The notes: generated by a model from the letters alone, not told the origin. A stretch of 64,000 nucleotides of DNA from Catenuloplanes niger (GCF_031458255.1 NZ_JAVDYC010000001.1:5279001-5343000); one strand, 5' to 3'. Numbered from the stretch's first letter, positions 8,085 to 17,914 are shown. Made by a program: numbers and translations.

Positions 8085-8233
8085 CCGTCAACCCTCTCGC
8101 GCCGCGTTGATCTCGCGCAAATATGAGAACCCGCGCCCATCTGAGAATCCGGTCGGGTGCGGTCCGGTTGCGGCCGGGGGCAGTCCGGTTGCGGCGGTTC
8201 AGATTACCGCCCGGCCCGGCGACATCTACCGGC

Positions 8234-9784
8234 ATGACCGCACAGACCTCCCGGCGCACGCTGCTCGGCGCCGCCACCGCGGCCGGCGCGACCCTCGCGA
8301 CCGGCGTGCCCGGCACGGCCGCGGCCGCGACCGGCACCGCCCGGGCCGCGGCGGCCGACCTGGTCGCCGTGGACCCGCTGCTGCACCTGCTGCGCCGTGC
8401 CACCTACGGCCCGACGCCGGCCTCGATCGCGGAGATCCGTTCGCTGGGCGCGGCTCGCTGGCTGGACCGGCAGCTGAACCCGGCCTCGATCGCGGACGAC
8501 GCCTGCGCCGCGCTGGTCGCCCGGTTCCCGCTGGCCGGCCGGGACGTCACGGCGGTGCGCGCGGCCGCGAGCGCGGGCGTGTTCAAGACGTACGGCTGGG
8601 AGGCGATGTTCCAGCTCGGCACGGCCGCGGTCACCCGGGCGATCTGGAGCAACCGGCAGCTGTTCGAGGCCATGGTCGACTTCTGGTCCAACCACCTCAA
8701 CGTCACCTGCCCGAACGGCGACGTCTGGGACAGCCGCCCGGACTACGACGTCACGGTGATCCGCCGGCACGCGCTCGGCCGGTTCGCGGACATGCTGAAG
8801 GCGAGCGCGCGGCACCCGGCGATGCTGACGTACCTGGACAACCGCTACTCGACGAAGGCCAAGCCGAACGAGAACTACGCCCGTGAGCTGCTGGAGCTGC
8901 ACACGGTCGGGCTGGGCGCGCACGGCGAGCCGGACGTGCGCCAGGCCGCGCTGCTGCTCACCGGCGCGACCGTCAACACCAAGACCGGGCTCTACCGGTA
9001 CGACCCGGCCGCGCACGCGACCGGCGCGATCACCGTGCTCGGCTTCAGCCACCCGAACGCGGACCCGGCCGGTGAGCCGGCCGTGACCGCGTTCCTCGAC
9101 TACCTGGCCACCCACCCGGCCACGGCCGAGCGGATCGCCCGGAAGCTGTGCGTGCGGTTCGTCGCGGACGAGCCGCCGGCCTCGCTGGTCACCACGCTGG
9201 CCAAGGTCTACCTGGCGAACGGCACCGCGATCGCGCCGGTGCTGCGCGCGCTGTTCACGTCCGCGGAGTTCGCCGCGTCGGCCGGGCGCAAGCAGCGCAC
9301 CCCGCTGGAGGACCTGGCCGCCACGGTACGGACGCTCGGGTTCGGCCCGGACGCGTCCGGCACGGCCGGGCTGACCTCGCTCTACTGGGCGCTGGAGCCG
9401 AGCGGGCACCAGCCGATGGCGTGGGCGCCGCCGAACGGTTACCCGGACGTCGCGGCCGCGTGGGCGTCGCCGTCCGGCCTGCTGACCCGGTGGAACCTGC
9501 ACATGAACCTGGCCGCGAACTGGTGGTACAAGCAGCTGACCCGGCCGGCGTCGCTGCGGGCCGCGCTGGTGCCGACCGTGCCGGCCACCTACGGCGGGCT
9601 GGTGGACGCGCTCGCGCTGCGGCTGTTCGGGACGAAACTCGCGGCGGCCCATACCACCGCGCTCGCGGCCTATTTCGGAAAAAGCCCGGGAAGCGCGCTG
9701 AAATCGACCGACCCGGCGGTCAACGCCAATTTTCCGTACCTCGTCGCTCTACTCCTCGACTCGCCGTATTTCCTGGTGCGCTGA
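8234..9784 (+). CDS. DUF1800 family protein, Tat-exported
   Basis: A 516-residue exported protein. The start at 8234 gives a twin-arginine signal, 'SRRTLLGAATAAGATLA', followed by an Ala-rich cleavage region; the longer upstream frame would bury it. The body has features of the DUF1800 family, such as 'LLRRATYGPTPASIAEI', 'NHLNVTCPNGDVWD' and 'NENYARELLELHTVG'. The molecular function of this family is unknown. DUF1800 genes are almost always followed by a DUF1501 gene, as here (33 bp to the next start), and the two are thought to act together outside the membrane. Confidence 0.85.
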   Translation: MTAQTSRRTLLGAATAAGATLATGVPGTAAAATGTARAAAADLVAVDPLLHLLRRATYGPTPASIAEIRSLGAARWLDRQLNPASIADDACAALVARFPLAGRDVTAVRAAASAGVFKTYGWEAMFQLGTAAVTRAIWSNRQLFEAMVDFWSNHLNVTCPNGDVWDSRPDYDVTVIRRHALGRFADMLKASARHPAMLTYLDNRYSTKAKPNENYARELLELHTVGLGAHGEPDVRQAALLLTGATVNTKTGLYRYDPAAHATGAITVLGFSHPNADPAGEPAVTAFLDYLATHPATAERIARKLCVRFVADEPPASLVTTLAKVYLANGTAIAPVLRALFTSAEFAASAGRKQRTPLEDLAATVRTLGFGPDASGTAGLTSLYWALEPSGHQPMAWAPPNGYPDVAAAWASPSGLLTRWNLHMNLAANWWYKQLTRPASLRAALVPTVPATYGGLVDALALRLFGTKLAAAHTTALAAYFGKSPGSALKSTDPAVNANFPYLVALLLDSPYFLVR

Positions 9785-9817
9785 CCGACGTACCCCCGAT
9801 TGATTGGTGTGGAATTG

Positions 9818-11047
9818 ATGACACTGCCGACCGAGTGCGGATGCGCGGAGAACAACGGGCTGACCCGGCGCGGGCTGCTGGGACGCGGGCTGGCGGCCGG
9901 GCTCGCCGGGCTGACCGGGGCCGGGCTCTCCAGCCAGCTGGCGTTCGCGGCCACGCCGCACACCGGTGACGTGCTGGTCGTGCTCTCGCTGCGCGGCGGC
10001 TTCGACGGCCTGTCCGCGGTGGTGCCGATCGGTGACCCGGACTACTACGCGGCCCGGCCCGGCATCGCGGTGCCGAAGTCGCGGATCGTGGCCGGCGACG
10101 CCATGTTCGGCCTGCACCCGGCGCTGGCCCCGCTGGCGCCGCTGTGGCAGTCGGGGAAGCTGGCCGCGGTGCACGCGGTCGGCCAGGCCGCGCCGAACCG
10201 GTCGCACTTCGCCGCGATGGAGGAGCTGGAGCGCGCCGCGGCCGGCACGTCCACGCGCACCGGCTGGCTGGACCGCATGCTGGGCGGCCTCGGCACGACC
10301 GGCGCGCTGGCCGGCGTCGCGGTGGGCTCGGCGCAGCCGCACCGGCTGCTGGCCGGCCCGTCGGCGGACCTGGGCCTGCGCGCCATCGACACGTTCACGC
10401 TGGGCGGCGAGTCGAAGAACAAGATGTCCACCGCGCTGTCCGCGCTGTACACGGGGGTGCCGGCCGAGCTGGCGGCACCGGCGCGGTCGGCCGTCGACGC
10501 GCTCGCCGCGGTCGGGGCGCTGCGCGGGATCACCAGCGACGTGACCTATCCGGACACCGAGCTGGGCCGGGCGCTGCGCGACGTGGCCCGCCTGATCAAG
10601 GGAGACGTCGGCCTGGTCGCGGCCGCGGTCGACTCCGGCGACTGGGACATGCACGAGGGGCTCGGCGCGCGCATGCACGACAACCTCGGGCAACTGGCCG
10701 CCGCGCTGGCCGCGTTCGCGGCGGACACCGCGGGCCGGAAGGTCACGCTGCTGACGATCAGCGAGTTCGGCCGGCGGGTGGCCGAGAACGGCTCCGGCGG
10801 GCTGGACCACGGGTACGGCAACGCGATGTTCGTGCTCGGCGACGCCGTGCGCGGCGGCCTCGTGCACGGCGCGTGGCCGGGCCTCGGCACCGGCCGGCTG
10901 GTCAACGGCGATCTCGCGGTGACGACCGACTACCGGACCGTGATCGGCGAGATCCTGCGGAAGCGCTGCGGCGTCTCGGCGACCGCGCTGGCCGAGGTCT
11001 TCCCCGGCGTCACGCGGCCGGAGCTCGGCCTGGTGCGGTCCACCTGA
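9818..11047 (+). CDS. DUF1501 family protein, Tat-exported
   Basis: A ~409-residue partner of the DUF1800 protein, in the sulfatase/alkaline-phosphatase-like superfamily. The N-terminus has a twin-arginine motif 'LTRRGLLGRGLAAGLAG'. Typical motifs are 'LSLRGGFDGLSAVVPIGD' and the late 'ISEFGRRVAENGSGGLDHG', which contains likely metal ligands. The start is not certain: the ATG at 9818 is used, but GTG 9809 and TTG 9800 are in frame and none has a perfect ribosome-binding site. The stop codon lies inside the first unit of a 21-bp tandem repeat, so repeat changes could alter the C-terminus. Confidence 0.8.
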   Translation: MTLPTECGCAENNGLTRRGLLGRGLAAGLAGLTGAGLSSQLAFAATPHTGDVLVVLSLRGGFDGLSAVVPIGDPDYYAARPGIAVPKSRIVAGDAMFGLHPALAPLAPLWQSGKLAAVHAVGQAAPNRSHFAAMEELERAAAGTSTRTGWLDRMLGGLGTTGALAGVAVGSAQPHRLLAGPSADLGLRAIDTFTLGGESKNKMSTALSALYTGVPAELAAPARSAVDALAAVGALRGITSDVTYPDTELGRALRDVARLIKGDVGLVAAAVDSGDWDMHEGLGARMHDNLGQLAAALAAFAADTAGRKVTLLTISEFGRRVAENGSGGLDHGYGNAMFVLGDAVRGGLVHGAWPGLGTGRLVNGDLAVTTDYRTVIGEILRKRCGVSATALAEVFPGVTRPELGLVRST

Positions 11048-11095
11048 TCACCGGTGCGGTCCACCTGATCACCGGCGCGGTCCACATGTTCATTG
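11033..11095. repeat. 21-bp direct repeat over the DUF1501 stop codon
   Basis: Three units start at 11033, 11054 and 11075; the first two are identical and the third diverges in its second half. The DUF1501 stop (TGA at 11045-11047) is part of unit 1. The unit contains TGATCACCG and may have grown by slippage. Confidence 0.8.
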
Positions 11096-11170
11096 GTCGC
11101 CGGTTCACATGATCGTCAACTGCGGACCCTAGGATCACCCTCCAGCCATTCTTCCCGGAGGCCTCATCCG

Positions 11171-13288
11171 ATGCGTCTGACCCCTTCCACCGCCGCGGTG
11201 GCGCTTGCCGGTGCCGTGGCACTGGTCGCCACCGCGGTGCCCGCCCAGGCGGCCCCGGCCACCGTGGACCTGCAACTGCTCGGCATCAACGACTTCCACG
11301 GCCGCCTGCAGTCGCCGGCGACCGTGAACGGCCAGGCGGTCGGCGGCGCGGCCCAGCTGATCGGCCTGGTGGACCAGCTGCGGGCCACGAACCCGAACAC
11401 CGCGTTCATCTCCGCCGGTGACAACATCGGCGCGTCGACGTTCGTCTCCGCGATCAACGACGACAACCCCACGCTGGACGTGCTGAACGCCGGCGGGCTG
11501 GCCGTGTCGGCCGTCGGCAACCACGAGTTCGACAAGGGCATGACCGATCTGCTCGGCCGGGTCATCCCGCGCTCGCAGTTCGACTACCTGGGCGCGAACG
11601 TCTACTCCGGCGGCGTCCGGGCCCTGCCCGCGTACTCGGTGCAGGAGCTGGGCGGCGTCCGGGTCGGCTACATCGGCGTCGTCACCGTCCAGACCGCGGA
11701 ACTGGTCAGCCCGGACGGCATCCGCGACGTCGAGTTCCGCGACCCGGTGGCGGAGGCGAACACGGTCGCGGCCGAGCTCTCCGACGGCGACGAGGGCAAC
11801 GGCGAGGCGGACGTGGTCGTGCTCATCACCCACGAGGGTGCGGCCGCCGCGAACATCCGCTCCGCCGACGACCTGGCCGCCGACCCGGTGTTCGGCGGGT
11901 TCATGCGGGCCGGCGCGGACATCGACGCGATCTTCAGCGGGCACACGCACCAGCCGTACGCGTTCGTGGCGCCGATCCCCGGCACGAACCGGACCCGCCC
12001 GGTCATCCAGGGCGGCGACTACGGCAAGCTGATCAGCAAGGTCACGCTGACCGTCGACACCGCCACCGGCGACGTCACCGCCTCCACCGCGGCACTGGTC
12101 GACGTGGTCGGCGCGCCGTCCAACGGCACGGTGGCCGGCATCGTGGACGCGGCCGTGGCGAACGCGGCCGTGCTCGGCGCCCAGCCGCTCGGCAAGATCA
12201 CCGCGGACGTCAAGCGGGCCTACACCGACGGCAACGAGAACCGCGGCCTGGAGTCGCCGCTCGGCAACTTCATCGCGGACGTGCAGCTGGAGGGCACCAA
12301 GGACGCCGGCCGGGGCGGTGCGCAGATCGCCTTCATGAACCCGGGCGGGCTGCGGACCGACCTGCTGTACGCGCCGGACGGCGTGGTCACCTACTCCGAG
12401 GCGTTCGCGGTACAGCCGTTCTCCAACGACGTGATCACCCAGACGCTTACCGGCGCGCAGATCAAGGCGGTGCTGGAGGAGCAGTGGCAGCCGGAGGGCG
12501 CGTCCCGGCCGAAGCTGCACCTGGGCGTGTCGAAGGGCTTCAGCTACCGGTACGTCGTGGACGCGCCCCGTGGCGCGCACATCACCTCGATCACGCTCGA
12601 CGGCAAGCCGATCAACCCGGCCGGCACGTACCGGGTCACGTCGAACTCGTTCCTCGCGGCGGGCGGCGACAACTTCACCACGCTCAGCAAGGGCACGGAC
12701 CGCGTCACCACCGGCGACAACGACCTGACCCTGCTCACCGCGTACCTGGCGAAGCACTCGCCGGTCACCGCGGACCCGGCGCCGCGCGCCACGACCGGCC
12801 CGGCCTGCACGGAGAGCGTGACCGGCACCCACCGCGGCGCGCTGACCGTCCGGTCCGGCCTGGTCTGCGTCACCGGCGCCACGGTCAAGGGCGCGATCAC
12901 GGTCCTGCCCGGCGCGTCGCTGATCGTCGACGGCGGCACCGTGCAGGGCGCGATCACCGCGCTGCTCGGCGGCACCGTCGAGATCGACGACGCCACCGTG
13001 ACCGGCGCGATCAGCCTGATCGGCAGCACCGGCGCGGTCACCGTCACCGACGGCACGATCAAGGGCGCGGTCAGCGTGCTCGCCGGCCGCGGCGGCGTCA
13101 CGCTCGACACGAACACGGTGACCGGCGCCGCGCTGCTGAGCGGCAACACCGGCACCGCGGTCAACACGGTCGCGGCGAACACCGTGACCGGCGCGCTCGC
13201 CTGCACCGGCAACACGCCGGCGCCGGTGAACGACGGCCGCCCGAACACGGTCCGGGGCCTCGCCCTCGGCCAGTGCGCGGGCCGGTAG
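11171..13288 (+). CDS. Secreted 5'-nucleotidase / UDP-sugar hydrolase family metallophosphatase
   Basis: A 705-residue secreted enzyme predicted to dephosphorylate extracellular nucleotides. The ATG at 11171 has GGAGG nine bases upstream and a Sec signal ending near 'AVPAQAA'. The metallophosphatase domain shows 'GINDFHGRL', 'SAGDNIGAS', 'GNHEFDKG' and 'SGHTHQPY', the dimetal ligands. The 5'-nucleotidase C-terminal domain follows ('NPGGLRTDLL', 'QPFSNDVI', 'LAAGGDNFTT'). The last ~165 residues are extra: a run of ~16-residue repeats (for example 'TVKGAITVLPGASLIVDGG', 'TVTGAISLIGSTGAV') that looks like a right-handed beta-helix and could anchor or bind surface material. The gene converges on malQ across a palindromic terminator. 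Confidence 0.9.
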   Translation: MRLTPSTAAVALAGAVALVATAVPAQAAPATVDLQLLGINDFHGRLQSPATVNGQAVGGAAQLIGLVDQLRATNPNTAFISAGDNIGASTFVSAINDDNPTLDVLNAGGLAVSAVGNHEFDKGMTDLLGRVIPRSQFDYLGANVYSGGVRALPAYSVQELGGVRVGYIGVVTVQTAELVSPDGIRDVEFRDPVAEANTVAAELSDGDEGNGEADVVVLITHEGAAAANIRSADDLAADPVFGGFMRAGADIDAIFSGHTHQPYAFVAPIPGTNRTRPVIQGGDYGKLISKVTLTVDTATGDVTASTAALVDVVGAPSNGTVAGIVDAAVANAAVLGAQPLGKITADVKRAYTDGNENRGLESPLGNFIADVQLEGTKDAGRGGAQIAFMNPGGLRTDLLYAPDGVVTYSEAFAVQPFSNDVITQTLTGAQIKAVLEEQWQPEGASRPKLHLGVSKGFSYRYVVDAPRGAHITSITLDGKPINPAGTYRVTSNSFLAAGGDNFTTLSKGTDRVTTGDNDLTLLTAYLAKHSPVTADPAPRATTGPACTESVTGTHRGALTVRSGLVCVTGATVKGAITVLPGASLIVDGGTVQGAITALLGGTVEIDDATVTGAISLIGSTGAVTVTDGTIKGAVSVLAGRGGVTLDTNTVTGAALLSGNTGTAVNTVAANTVTGALACTGNTPAPVNDGRPNTVRGLALGQCAGR

Positions 13289-13304
13289 CGGCATCGCACG
13301 ACGG

Positions 13305-13330
13305 GGGCCCGGCGCGATCGCGCCGGGCCC
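13305..13330. terminator. Perfect 26-bp palindrome, bidirectional terminator
   Basis: 13305-13330 reads the same on both strands (GGGCCCGGCGCGA and its complement). It fills the gap between the 3' ends of the convergent 5'-nucleotidase and malQ genes and abuts the malQ stop codon at 13331. Confidence 0.85.
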
Positions 13331-15283
13331 TCAGTGCGTGTTGAGGGTCTTGACGATGCGCTCGACGCGCGGGTCCGCGCGGAACTCCTCCAGCGTGACC
13401 GGCAGCGGGATCCGCCAGTTCGGGTACTGATCGACCGTGCCCGGCAGGTTCGGCTGCCGCAGCTCGCCCAGCACGTCGTACGGCGACGCCACCACCAGGC
13501 GGCACGGCGTCGCGGCCAGCGCCTCGTGCATCGCCGCGATGATCTCGGCGACGGACGGGTCCGGTGCGGTCAGGAAGCCGTCCGCGCGCAGCAGCGCGAT
13601 CAGCTGCGCGCGGTCCCGCCGCGCCTCCGCCTCGGCCTCCGACACCGGGCCGGCCAGCTGCTCCAGCTCGGCCCGGACCCGGATGTGCTCCTCGGTCAGG
13701 AAGCCCGCGGCGGTCGGCAGGTCGTGCGTGGAGATCGAGGCCAGCGCGTTCGGCTGCCAGTCGGCCAGCGGGACGAAACCGTCCGCCCAGGCGTCCGGGT
13801 CGCGGGCGAACCACATCACCGCGGAGCCCAGCATGTTCCGCCGCTGCAGGCCGCGGGTCACGATCGGCAGCACGGTGCCCAGGTCCTCGCCGATCACCAC
13901 GGCACCGGCCCGGTGCGCCTCCAGCGCCAGGATGCCGACCATCGCCTCCGGGTCGTACGTGACGTAGGTGCCGTCCGCCGCGCCCGCGCCGGGCAGCACC
14001 CACCAGAGCCGCCACAGCCCGGCGACGTGGTCCACGCGCAGGCCGCCCGCGTGCCGCAGGATGCCGCGCAGCATGTCCCGGTACGCCCGGTAGCCGGTCG
14101 CGACCAGCTGGTCCGGACGCCACGCGGCCAGGCCCCAGTCCTGCCCGAGCTGGTTGAACGCGTCCGGCGGCGCGCCCGCGTGCACCCCGGCCGCGAGCAC
14201 GTCCTGCAGCATCCAGCCGTCCGCGCCGCCCGGGTCGATGCCGACCGCGAGGTCGTGCACGATGCCGACCGGCATGCCGGCCGCGGCGGCCGCCTCGTTC
14301 GCGGCCGCGAGCTGGGCCGCGCACAGCTCCTGCAGCCAGCAGTGGAACGCGACCCGGTCGGACAGCTCCGCGGCGAGCGCGGCCACCGCGTCACCGGCCG
14401 GGTGGCGCAGCTCGGCCGGCCACTGTCGCCAGTTCGCGCCGTGCACCTCGGCGATCGCGCAGTACGTGGCGTACCCGCGCAGGTCCTGATCGTCGGTGCC
14501 GGCGTAGCCGGAGAGTGGGAAGAGCAGTTCGAGCGCGGCCCGCTTGGCCCGCCAGACCTCGTCGTAGTCGATCAGGTCGCCGAGCGCGGGCCGCAGCGCG
14601 TCGATCTCCGCCTGCTTCGCCGGGTAGCCGGGCACGTCGGAGACGCGCAGGTAGAGCGGGTTCCAGAAGCGGCGGCTGGACGGCGAGTACGGCGAGGACG
14701 GCACCGGGTGCACCGGCGCCGGCGCGTGCAGCGGGTTGAGCAGCGTCAGCCCGGCACCCGACTCGCCGGACCAGGCCGCCAGCGTGCGCAGGTCGCCGAA
14801 GTCGCCCATGCCCCAGGAGTCCGCCGAGTGCACGGCGTAGAGCTGCAGCATCCAGCCCCACGCGCGCGGCGCCTCGGGCAGCGCGTCCGGCACCACGACC
14901 AGCGTGACCTCCTGACCGGCGCAGGCCAGCGTGTGCCAGCCGAGCGGCAGCCCGGCCGGCAGCCCTGTACCGACCTCGCGGGAGGTGCCGTCCTCGAACG
15001 TGATCACGCCGGGGGCCGGCAGCTCACGGGCGGCGGACTCGCGCAGCACCACGGTGCCGGGCAGCCGGCCCGGGTCGTGTGCGGCGCGGACCGAGGCCAG
15101 CGCGGCCGCGACCGCGTCCGGCGTGGACGCGTCCACGCCGAGCAGGCGCAGCGTGCCGGTGACGGCGGCGCGGCTGACGTCGGTCGGCTGTCGGCGCCAG
15201 TTCTCGTACCAGGTGGCGACGCCGTGTGCCTCGGCGAGTGCCACCAGATCGGGCTCCAGCTCCCGGTTGACGTACGTCTCCAA
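13331..15283 (-). CDS. malQ: 4-alpha-glucanotransferase (amylomaltase, GH77)
   Basis: A 650-residue cytoplasmic enzyme that transfers alpha-1,4-glucan segments between maltodextrins or onto glucose. The GH77 catalytic motifs are visible: nucleophile Asp in 'GGLRVDHVAGLWRLWW', acid/base Glu in 'VIGEDLGTV', and the stabilising Asp in 'SISTHDLPT'. Early residues include 'WGMGDFGDLRTLAAWSG', a family signature. Length fits the long actinobacterial form with an N-terminal extension. It is followed by a sugar-binding lipoprotein gene on the same strand upstream, which hints at maltodextrin use, but no glycogen genes are adjacent. Confidence 0.95.
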   Translation of the reverse strand: METYVNRELEPDLVALAEAHGVATWYENWRRQPTDVSRAAVTGTLRLLGVDASTPDAVAAALASVRAAHDPGRLPGTVVLRESAARELPAPGVITFEDGTSREVGTGLPAGLPLGWHTLACAGQEVTLVVVPDALPEAPRAWGWMLQLYAVHSADSWGMGDFGDLRTLAAWSGESGAGLTLLNPLHAPAPVHPVPSSPYSPSSRRFWNPLYLRVSDVPGYPAKQAEIDALRPALGDLIDYDEVWRAKRAALELLFPLSGYAGTDDQDLRGYATYCAIAEVHGANWRQWPAELRHPAGDAVAALAAELSDRVAFHCWLQELCAAQLAAANEAAAAAGMPVGIVHDLAVGIDPGGADGWMLQDVLAAGVHAGAPPDAFNQLGQDWGLAAWRPDQLVATGYRAYRDMLRGILRHAGGLRVDHVAGLWRLWWVLPGAGAADGTYVTYDPEAMVGILALEAHRAGAVVIGEDLGTVLPIVTRGLQRRNMLGSAVMWFARDPDAWADGFVPLADWQPNALASISTHDLPTAAGFLTEEHIRVRAELEQLAGPVSEAEAEARRDRAQLIALLRADGFLTAPDPSVAEIIAAMHEALAATPCRLVVASPYDVLGELRQPNLPGTVDQYPNWRIPLPVTLEEFRADPRVERIVKTLNTH

Positions 15284-15366
15284 CGCGATCCTCCACCCGT
15301 GCCGAAACCTGCGCCGTGCCTACCCTTTCACGGCGTCGGCTAACGCGGGTGGTTACGCACCGGCGG

Positions 15367-16647
15367 TCATCTGAGCGCGGCGTTCGCCTCCGTGACGAAC
15401 TGTCGCGCGGCGAGGGCCGGCGTGAGCGTCTCGCTCTGCGCGGCCTCGGCGGCCTCGACCAGCGCGGCCCGGATCGCGCCGTGCCCCTTCGGCGGCGGCA
15501 GCGGCGCCTTGCCGTACCGGGTGCTCATCTCGTTGGTGTACGCGATCGACGCCTTCATGACCGGGTCGTTCAGCGAGATCTCCAGCGCGCGCCGGTTGCC
15601 CAGGTTGGGGGCGAGACCGCGCTCGGTGCCCAGGATCTCCGCCGCCTCCGGGTCGTTGACCAGGAAGTCGATCACGTCGGCCACCACGTCCGCGTGCGCG
15701 GTGTCGCGGTACCCGCTCCAGTACATCGAGGCGCGCGCCCAGGCCGCGTCCTCGCCGCCCGGGTAGGCCACGATGCCCAGCTCGCTCTTCGTCTTCTGCT
15801 GCATCTCGGGCAGCTGGTTTGACCACATGAACGAGGTGGCGGCCTTGCCGGTGACCACGAGCTGCTTGGTGGCGTCGCCGACGTTCGCCTCGTGCACGAC
15901 CGGTGCGGCCGGCGTGATCCCCGCGGCGCGCGCCTCCTGCCACAGCGTGAACCAGGCGGTCACGTCCGCCTCGGTGAAACCGAGCGCGGAACCGGCGTAG
16001 AACTCCTTGCCCTGGGCGCGCAGCCAGAGCCAGAACGCCTTGTAGTCGGCGGACGGGTCCATCGTGCCGGCCACCGCGCCCGCGCTGCGCTCGCTGACCT
16101 GCGCGGCCCACGCCAGGTACTGCGGGTAGTCCATGCCGTTGGTCGGCGCGGCCACGCCCAGCCGGTCGAGCAGCGTCTTGTCGTAGACCAGCGCGGCCGT
16201 GTTCTCCGCCGCGGCGACGCCGACCTGCGCGCCGCCGACCCGGCCGTACCGCACCAGGCCGTTGGAGACCTGGGTCAGGTCGATCCGGTCGTCCGCCACG
16301 TACGGCCCGAGGTCGAGCAGGTAGTCACGCTGTGCGAACTCGGTGAGGTAGTTGTCGTCGATCTGGAACAGATCCGGCGCGTCACCGCCGTCGATGCGTT
16401 CCGCCAATTTGTCGAAATAACCGGAATTGGGCTGGGAAGCGACCGAGAAGGAGACCTCCGGATGCCGCCGGTGATAGAGATCCAGCACCTGCTGCGTCAG
16501 TGCGACACGCTTGTCGCCGCCCCAGAAGAAGAACGTGAGCCGCACCTCCGCCGCGTCGGCGGCGCCACCGGTGTCGCAGGCGGCGGCACCGAGCGCGAGC
16601 GTCACCGCGGCAATCGTCCGCAGCAGGGTTGATCTGGAAAGGCCCAT
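15367..16647 (-). CDS. Extracellular solute-binding protein of a sugar ABC transporter
   Basis: A 426-residue family 1 substrate-binding protein. The N-terminus 'LLRTIAAVTLALGAAAC' is a lipoprotein signal with Cys24 as the probable lipidated residue, though the box is Ala-rich. The mature part has carbohydrate-binding features: 'FFFWGGDKRVALTQQVLDLY', 'DAPDLFQIDDNYLTEFA' and a late 'TERGLAPNLGNRRAL'. The start at 16647 has GGAG upstream and follows a good promoter. No permease or ATPase gene is next to it, so the receptor is orphaned here and must use components encoded elsewhere. Position near malQ makes an alpha-glucan or maltodextrin ligand plausible, not proven. Confidence 0.85.
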   Translation of the reverse strand: MGLSRSTLLRTIAAVTLALGAAACDTGGAADAAEVRLTFFFWGGDKRVALTQQVLDLYHRRHPEVSFSVASQPNSGYFDKLAERIDGGDAPDLFQIDDNYLTEFAQRDYLLDLGPYVADDRIDLTQVSNGLVRYGRVGGAQVGVAAAENTAALVYDKTLLDRLGVAAPTNGMDYPQYLAWAAQVSERSAGAVAGTMDPSADYKAFWLWLRAQGKEFYAGSALGFTEADVTAWFTLWQEARAAGITPAAPVVHEANVGDATKQLVVTGKAATSFMWSNQLPEMQQKTKSELGIVAYPGGEDAAWARASMYWSGYRDTAHADVVADVIDFLVNDPEAAEILGTERGLAPNLGNRRALEISLNDPVMKASIAYTNEMSTRYGKAPLPPPKGHGAIRAALVEAAEAAQSETLTPALAARQFVTEANAALR

Positions 16648-16678
16648 GATGTCTCCAGCCCGACACGAGTGACGCCTC

Positions 16679-16707
16679 ATTAAGTCCGCGCAGGGGCAAC
16701 CTGTCAA
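16679..16707 (-). promoter_or_regulatory. Sigma-70-type promoter of the solute-binding protein gene
   Basis: On the minus strand TTGACA (16707-16702) and CTTAAT (16684-16679) are separated by 17 bp and point to the lipoprotein gene about 30 bp downstream. The -35 is a perfect consensus, unusual in this window. Confidence 0.65.
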
Positions 16708-16815
16708 TATCCGTCCTGTCAGCGGCAGCCAGTCTCCGCCGTCCGGCGATTCCTGAAACGACGCCCGAACGGGGGTCAGGTCGCCATCCTTGCGAGAGAA
16801 GGTCAAGATGGAGGT

Positions 16816-17061
16816 ATGGCTGACCTGAAGCGCTGGACCGCCCGACTGGGTGCGTTGTTCACCACCCTGACCCTGAGCATCCTCGTCCCGGCCGCGGCCT
16901 GGGCGAGCACCAACGGCGTCGCCGACGCGCTGATCGAGGAGCGGCGCCGCCGCGGCGGTGGCGGTGGCTTCTTCCTCTTCGGCGCGGTCTGCTGCGTCGG
17001 CGTCGTCGTCGTGATCGTCGTCGTCCTCCTCCTGGTGTCCCGCGGCCGCCGGCGCAAGTAG
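16816..17061 (+). CDS. Small membrane protein, 81 residues
   Basis: A short protein with an N-terminal hydrophobic segment ('LGALFTTLTLSILVPAAAWA') that could be a signal peptide or first helix, a charged 'EERRRRGGGG' linker, a second strong helix ('FGAVCCVGVVVVIVVVLLLV') and a basic end 'SRGRRRK'. GGAGG is only one base from the ATG at 16816, too close for normal initiation, so the transcript may be leaderless or the start differs. It lies just ahead of purC (22 bp) and may share its mRNA. I do not recognise a family. Confidence 0.6.
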   Translation: MADLKRWTARLGALFTTLTLSILVPAAAWASTNGVADALIEERRRRGGGGGFFLFGAVCCVGVVVVIVVVLLLVSRGRRRK

Positions 17062-17083
17062 CGGTCGTGATGTACTACCGGGC

Positions 17084-17914
17084 GTGGAGCTGCTGCATTC
17101 GGGCAAGGTTCGGGACGTCTACGCGGACGGCGAGGATCTGATCCTCGTCGCGTCCGACCGCATCTCGGTCTACGACGTGGTGCTGCCCACGCCGATCCCG
17201 GACAAGGGCAAGATCCTTACCCAGCTCTCGCTCTGGTGGTTCGACCAGCTCGCCGATCTGATCCCGCACCACGTGATCAGCGCGACCGACGTGCCGGAGG
17301 AGTGGGCCGGTCGCGCGATCCGGTGCAAGCGCCTGCGGATGGCGAAGGTCGAGTGCGTCGCGCGCGGCTACCTGACCGGCTCCGGCATGAAGGACTACCT
17401 GGCGACCGGCGTGGTCTCCGGCGTGCGGCTGCCGGCCGGCCTGGTGGAGGCGTCGAAGCTGGCGGAGCCGATCTTCACGCCGAGCACCAAGGCGCCGATG
17501 GGCGAGCACGACGAGCCGATGACCTTCCCCGAGGTGGAGAAGGAGGTCGGCGCGGACGTCGCCGCTCAGCTGCGGGACATCACGCTGGACGTGTACCGCC
17601 GGGGCGCCGAGATCGCGGCCGAGCGCGGCCTGATCATCGCGGACACCAAGCTGGAGCTGGGCTGGGACGCCGACGGCGTGCTGACGCTCGGCGACGAGGT
17701 GCTGACGCCCGACTCGTCCCGGTTCTGGCCCGGCGCGGACTACCGGCCCGGCCGCGTGCAGTTCTCGTTCGACAAGCAGTACGTGCGCGACTGGTCGATG
17801 TCCACCGGCTGGGACAAGACGCCGCCCGCGCCGGAGGTCCCGGCCGACGTGGTCGAGGTCACCCGCGCCCGCTACGTCGACGTCTACGAGCGGATCACCG
17901 GCACCCGCTGGTGA
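17084..17914 (+). CDS. purC: Phosphoribosylaminoimidazole-succinocarboxamide synthase
   Basis: SAICAR synthetase, step eight of de novo purine synthesis: it joins CAIR and aspartate using ATP. The 276-residue product begins at GTG 17084 and contains the family hallmarks 'HSGKVRDVY' (nucleotide-binding start), 'VASDRISVYDVVLPTPIPDKG' region, 'VECVARGYLTGSG', and 'IADTKLELG'. Length is in the range for actinobacterial PurC. It is not in a purine operon here: downstream is a carbohydrate esterase, upstream a tiny membrane protein. Confidence 0.95.
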   Translation: MELLHSGKVRDVYADGEDLILVASDRISVYDVVLPTPIPDKGKILTQLSLWWFDQLADLIPHHVISATDVPEEWAGRAIRCKRLRMAKVECVARGYLTGSGMKDYLATGVVSGVRLPAGLVEASKLAEPIFTPSTKAPMGEHDEPMTFPEVEKEVGADVAAQLRDITLDVYRRGAEIAAERGLIIADTKLELGWDADGVLTLGDEVLTPDSSRFWPGADYRPGRVQFSFDKQYVRDWSMSTGWDKTPPAPEVPADVVEVTRARYVDVYERITGTRW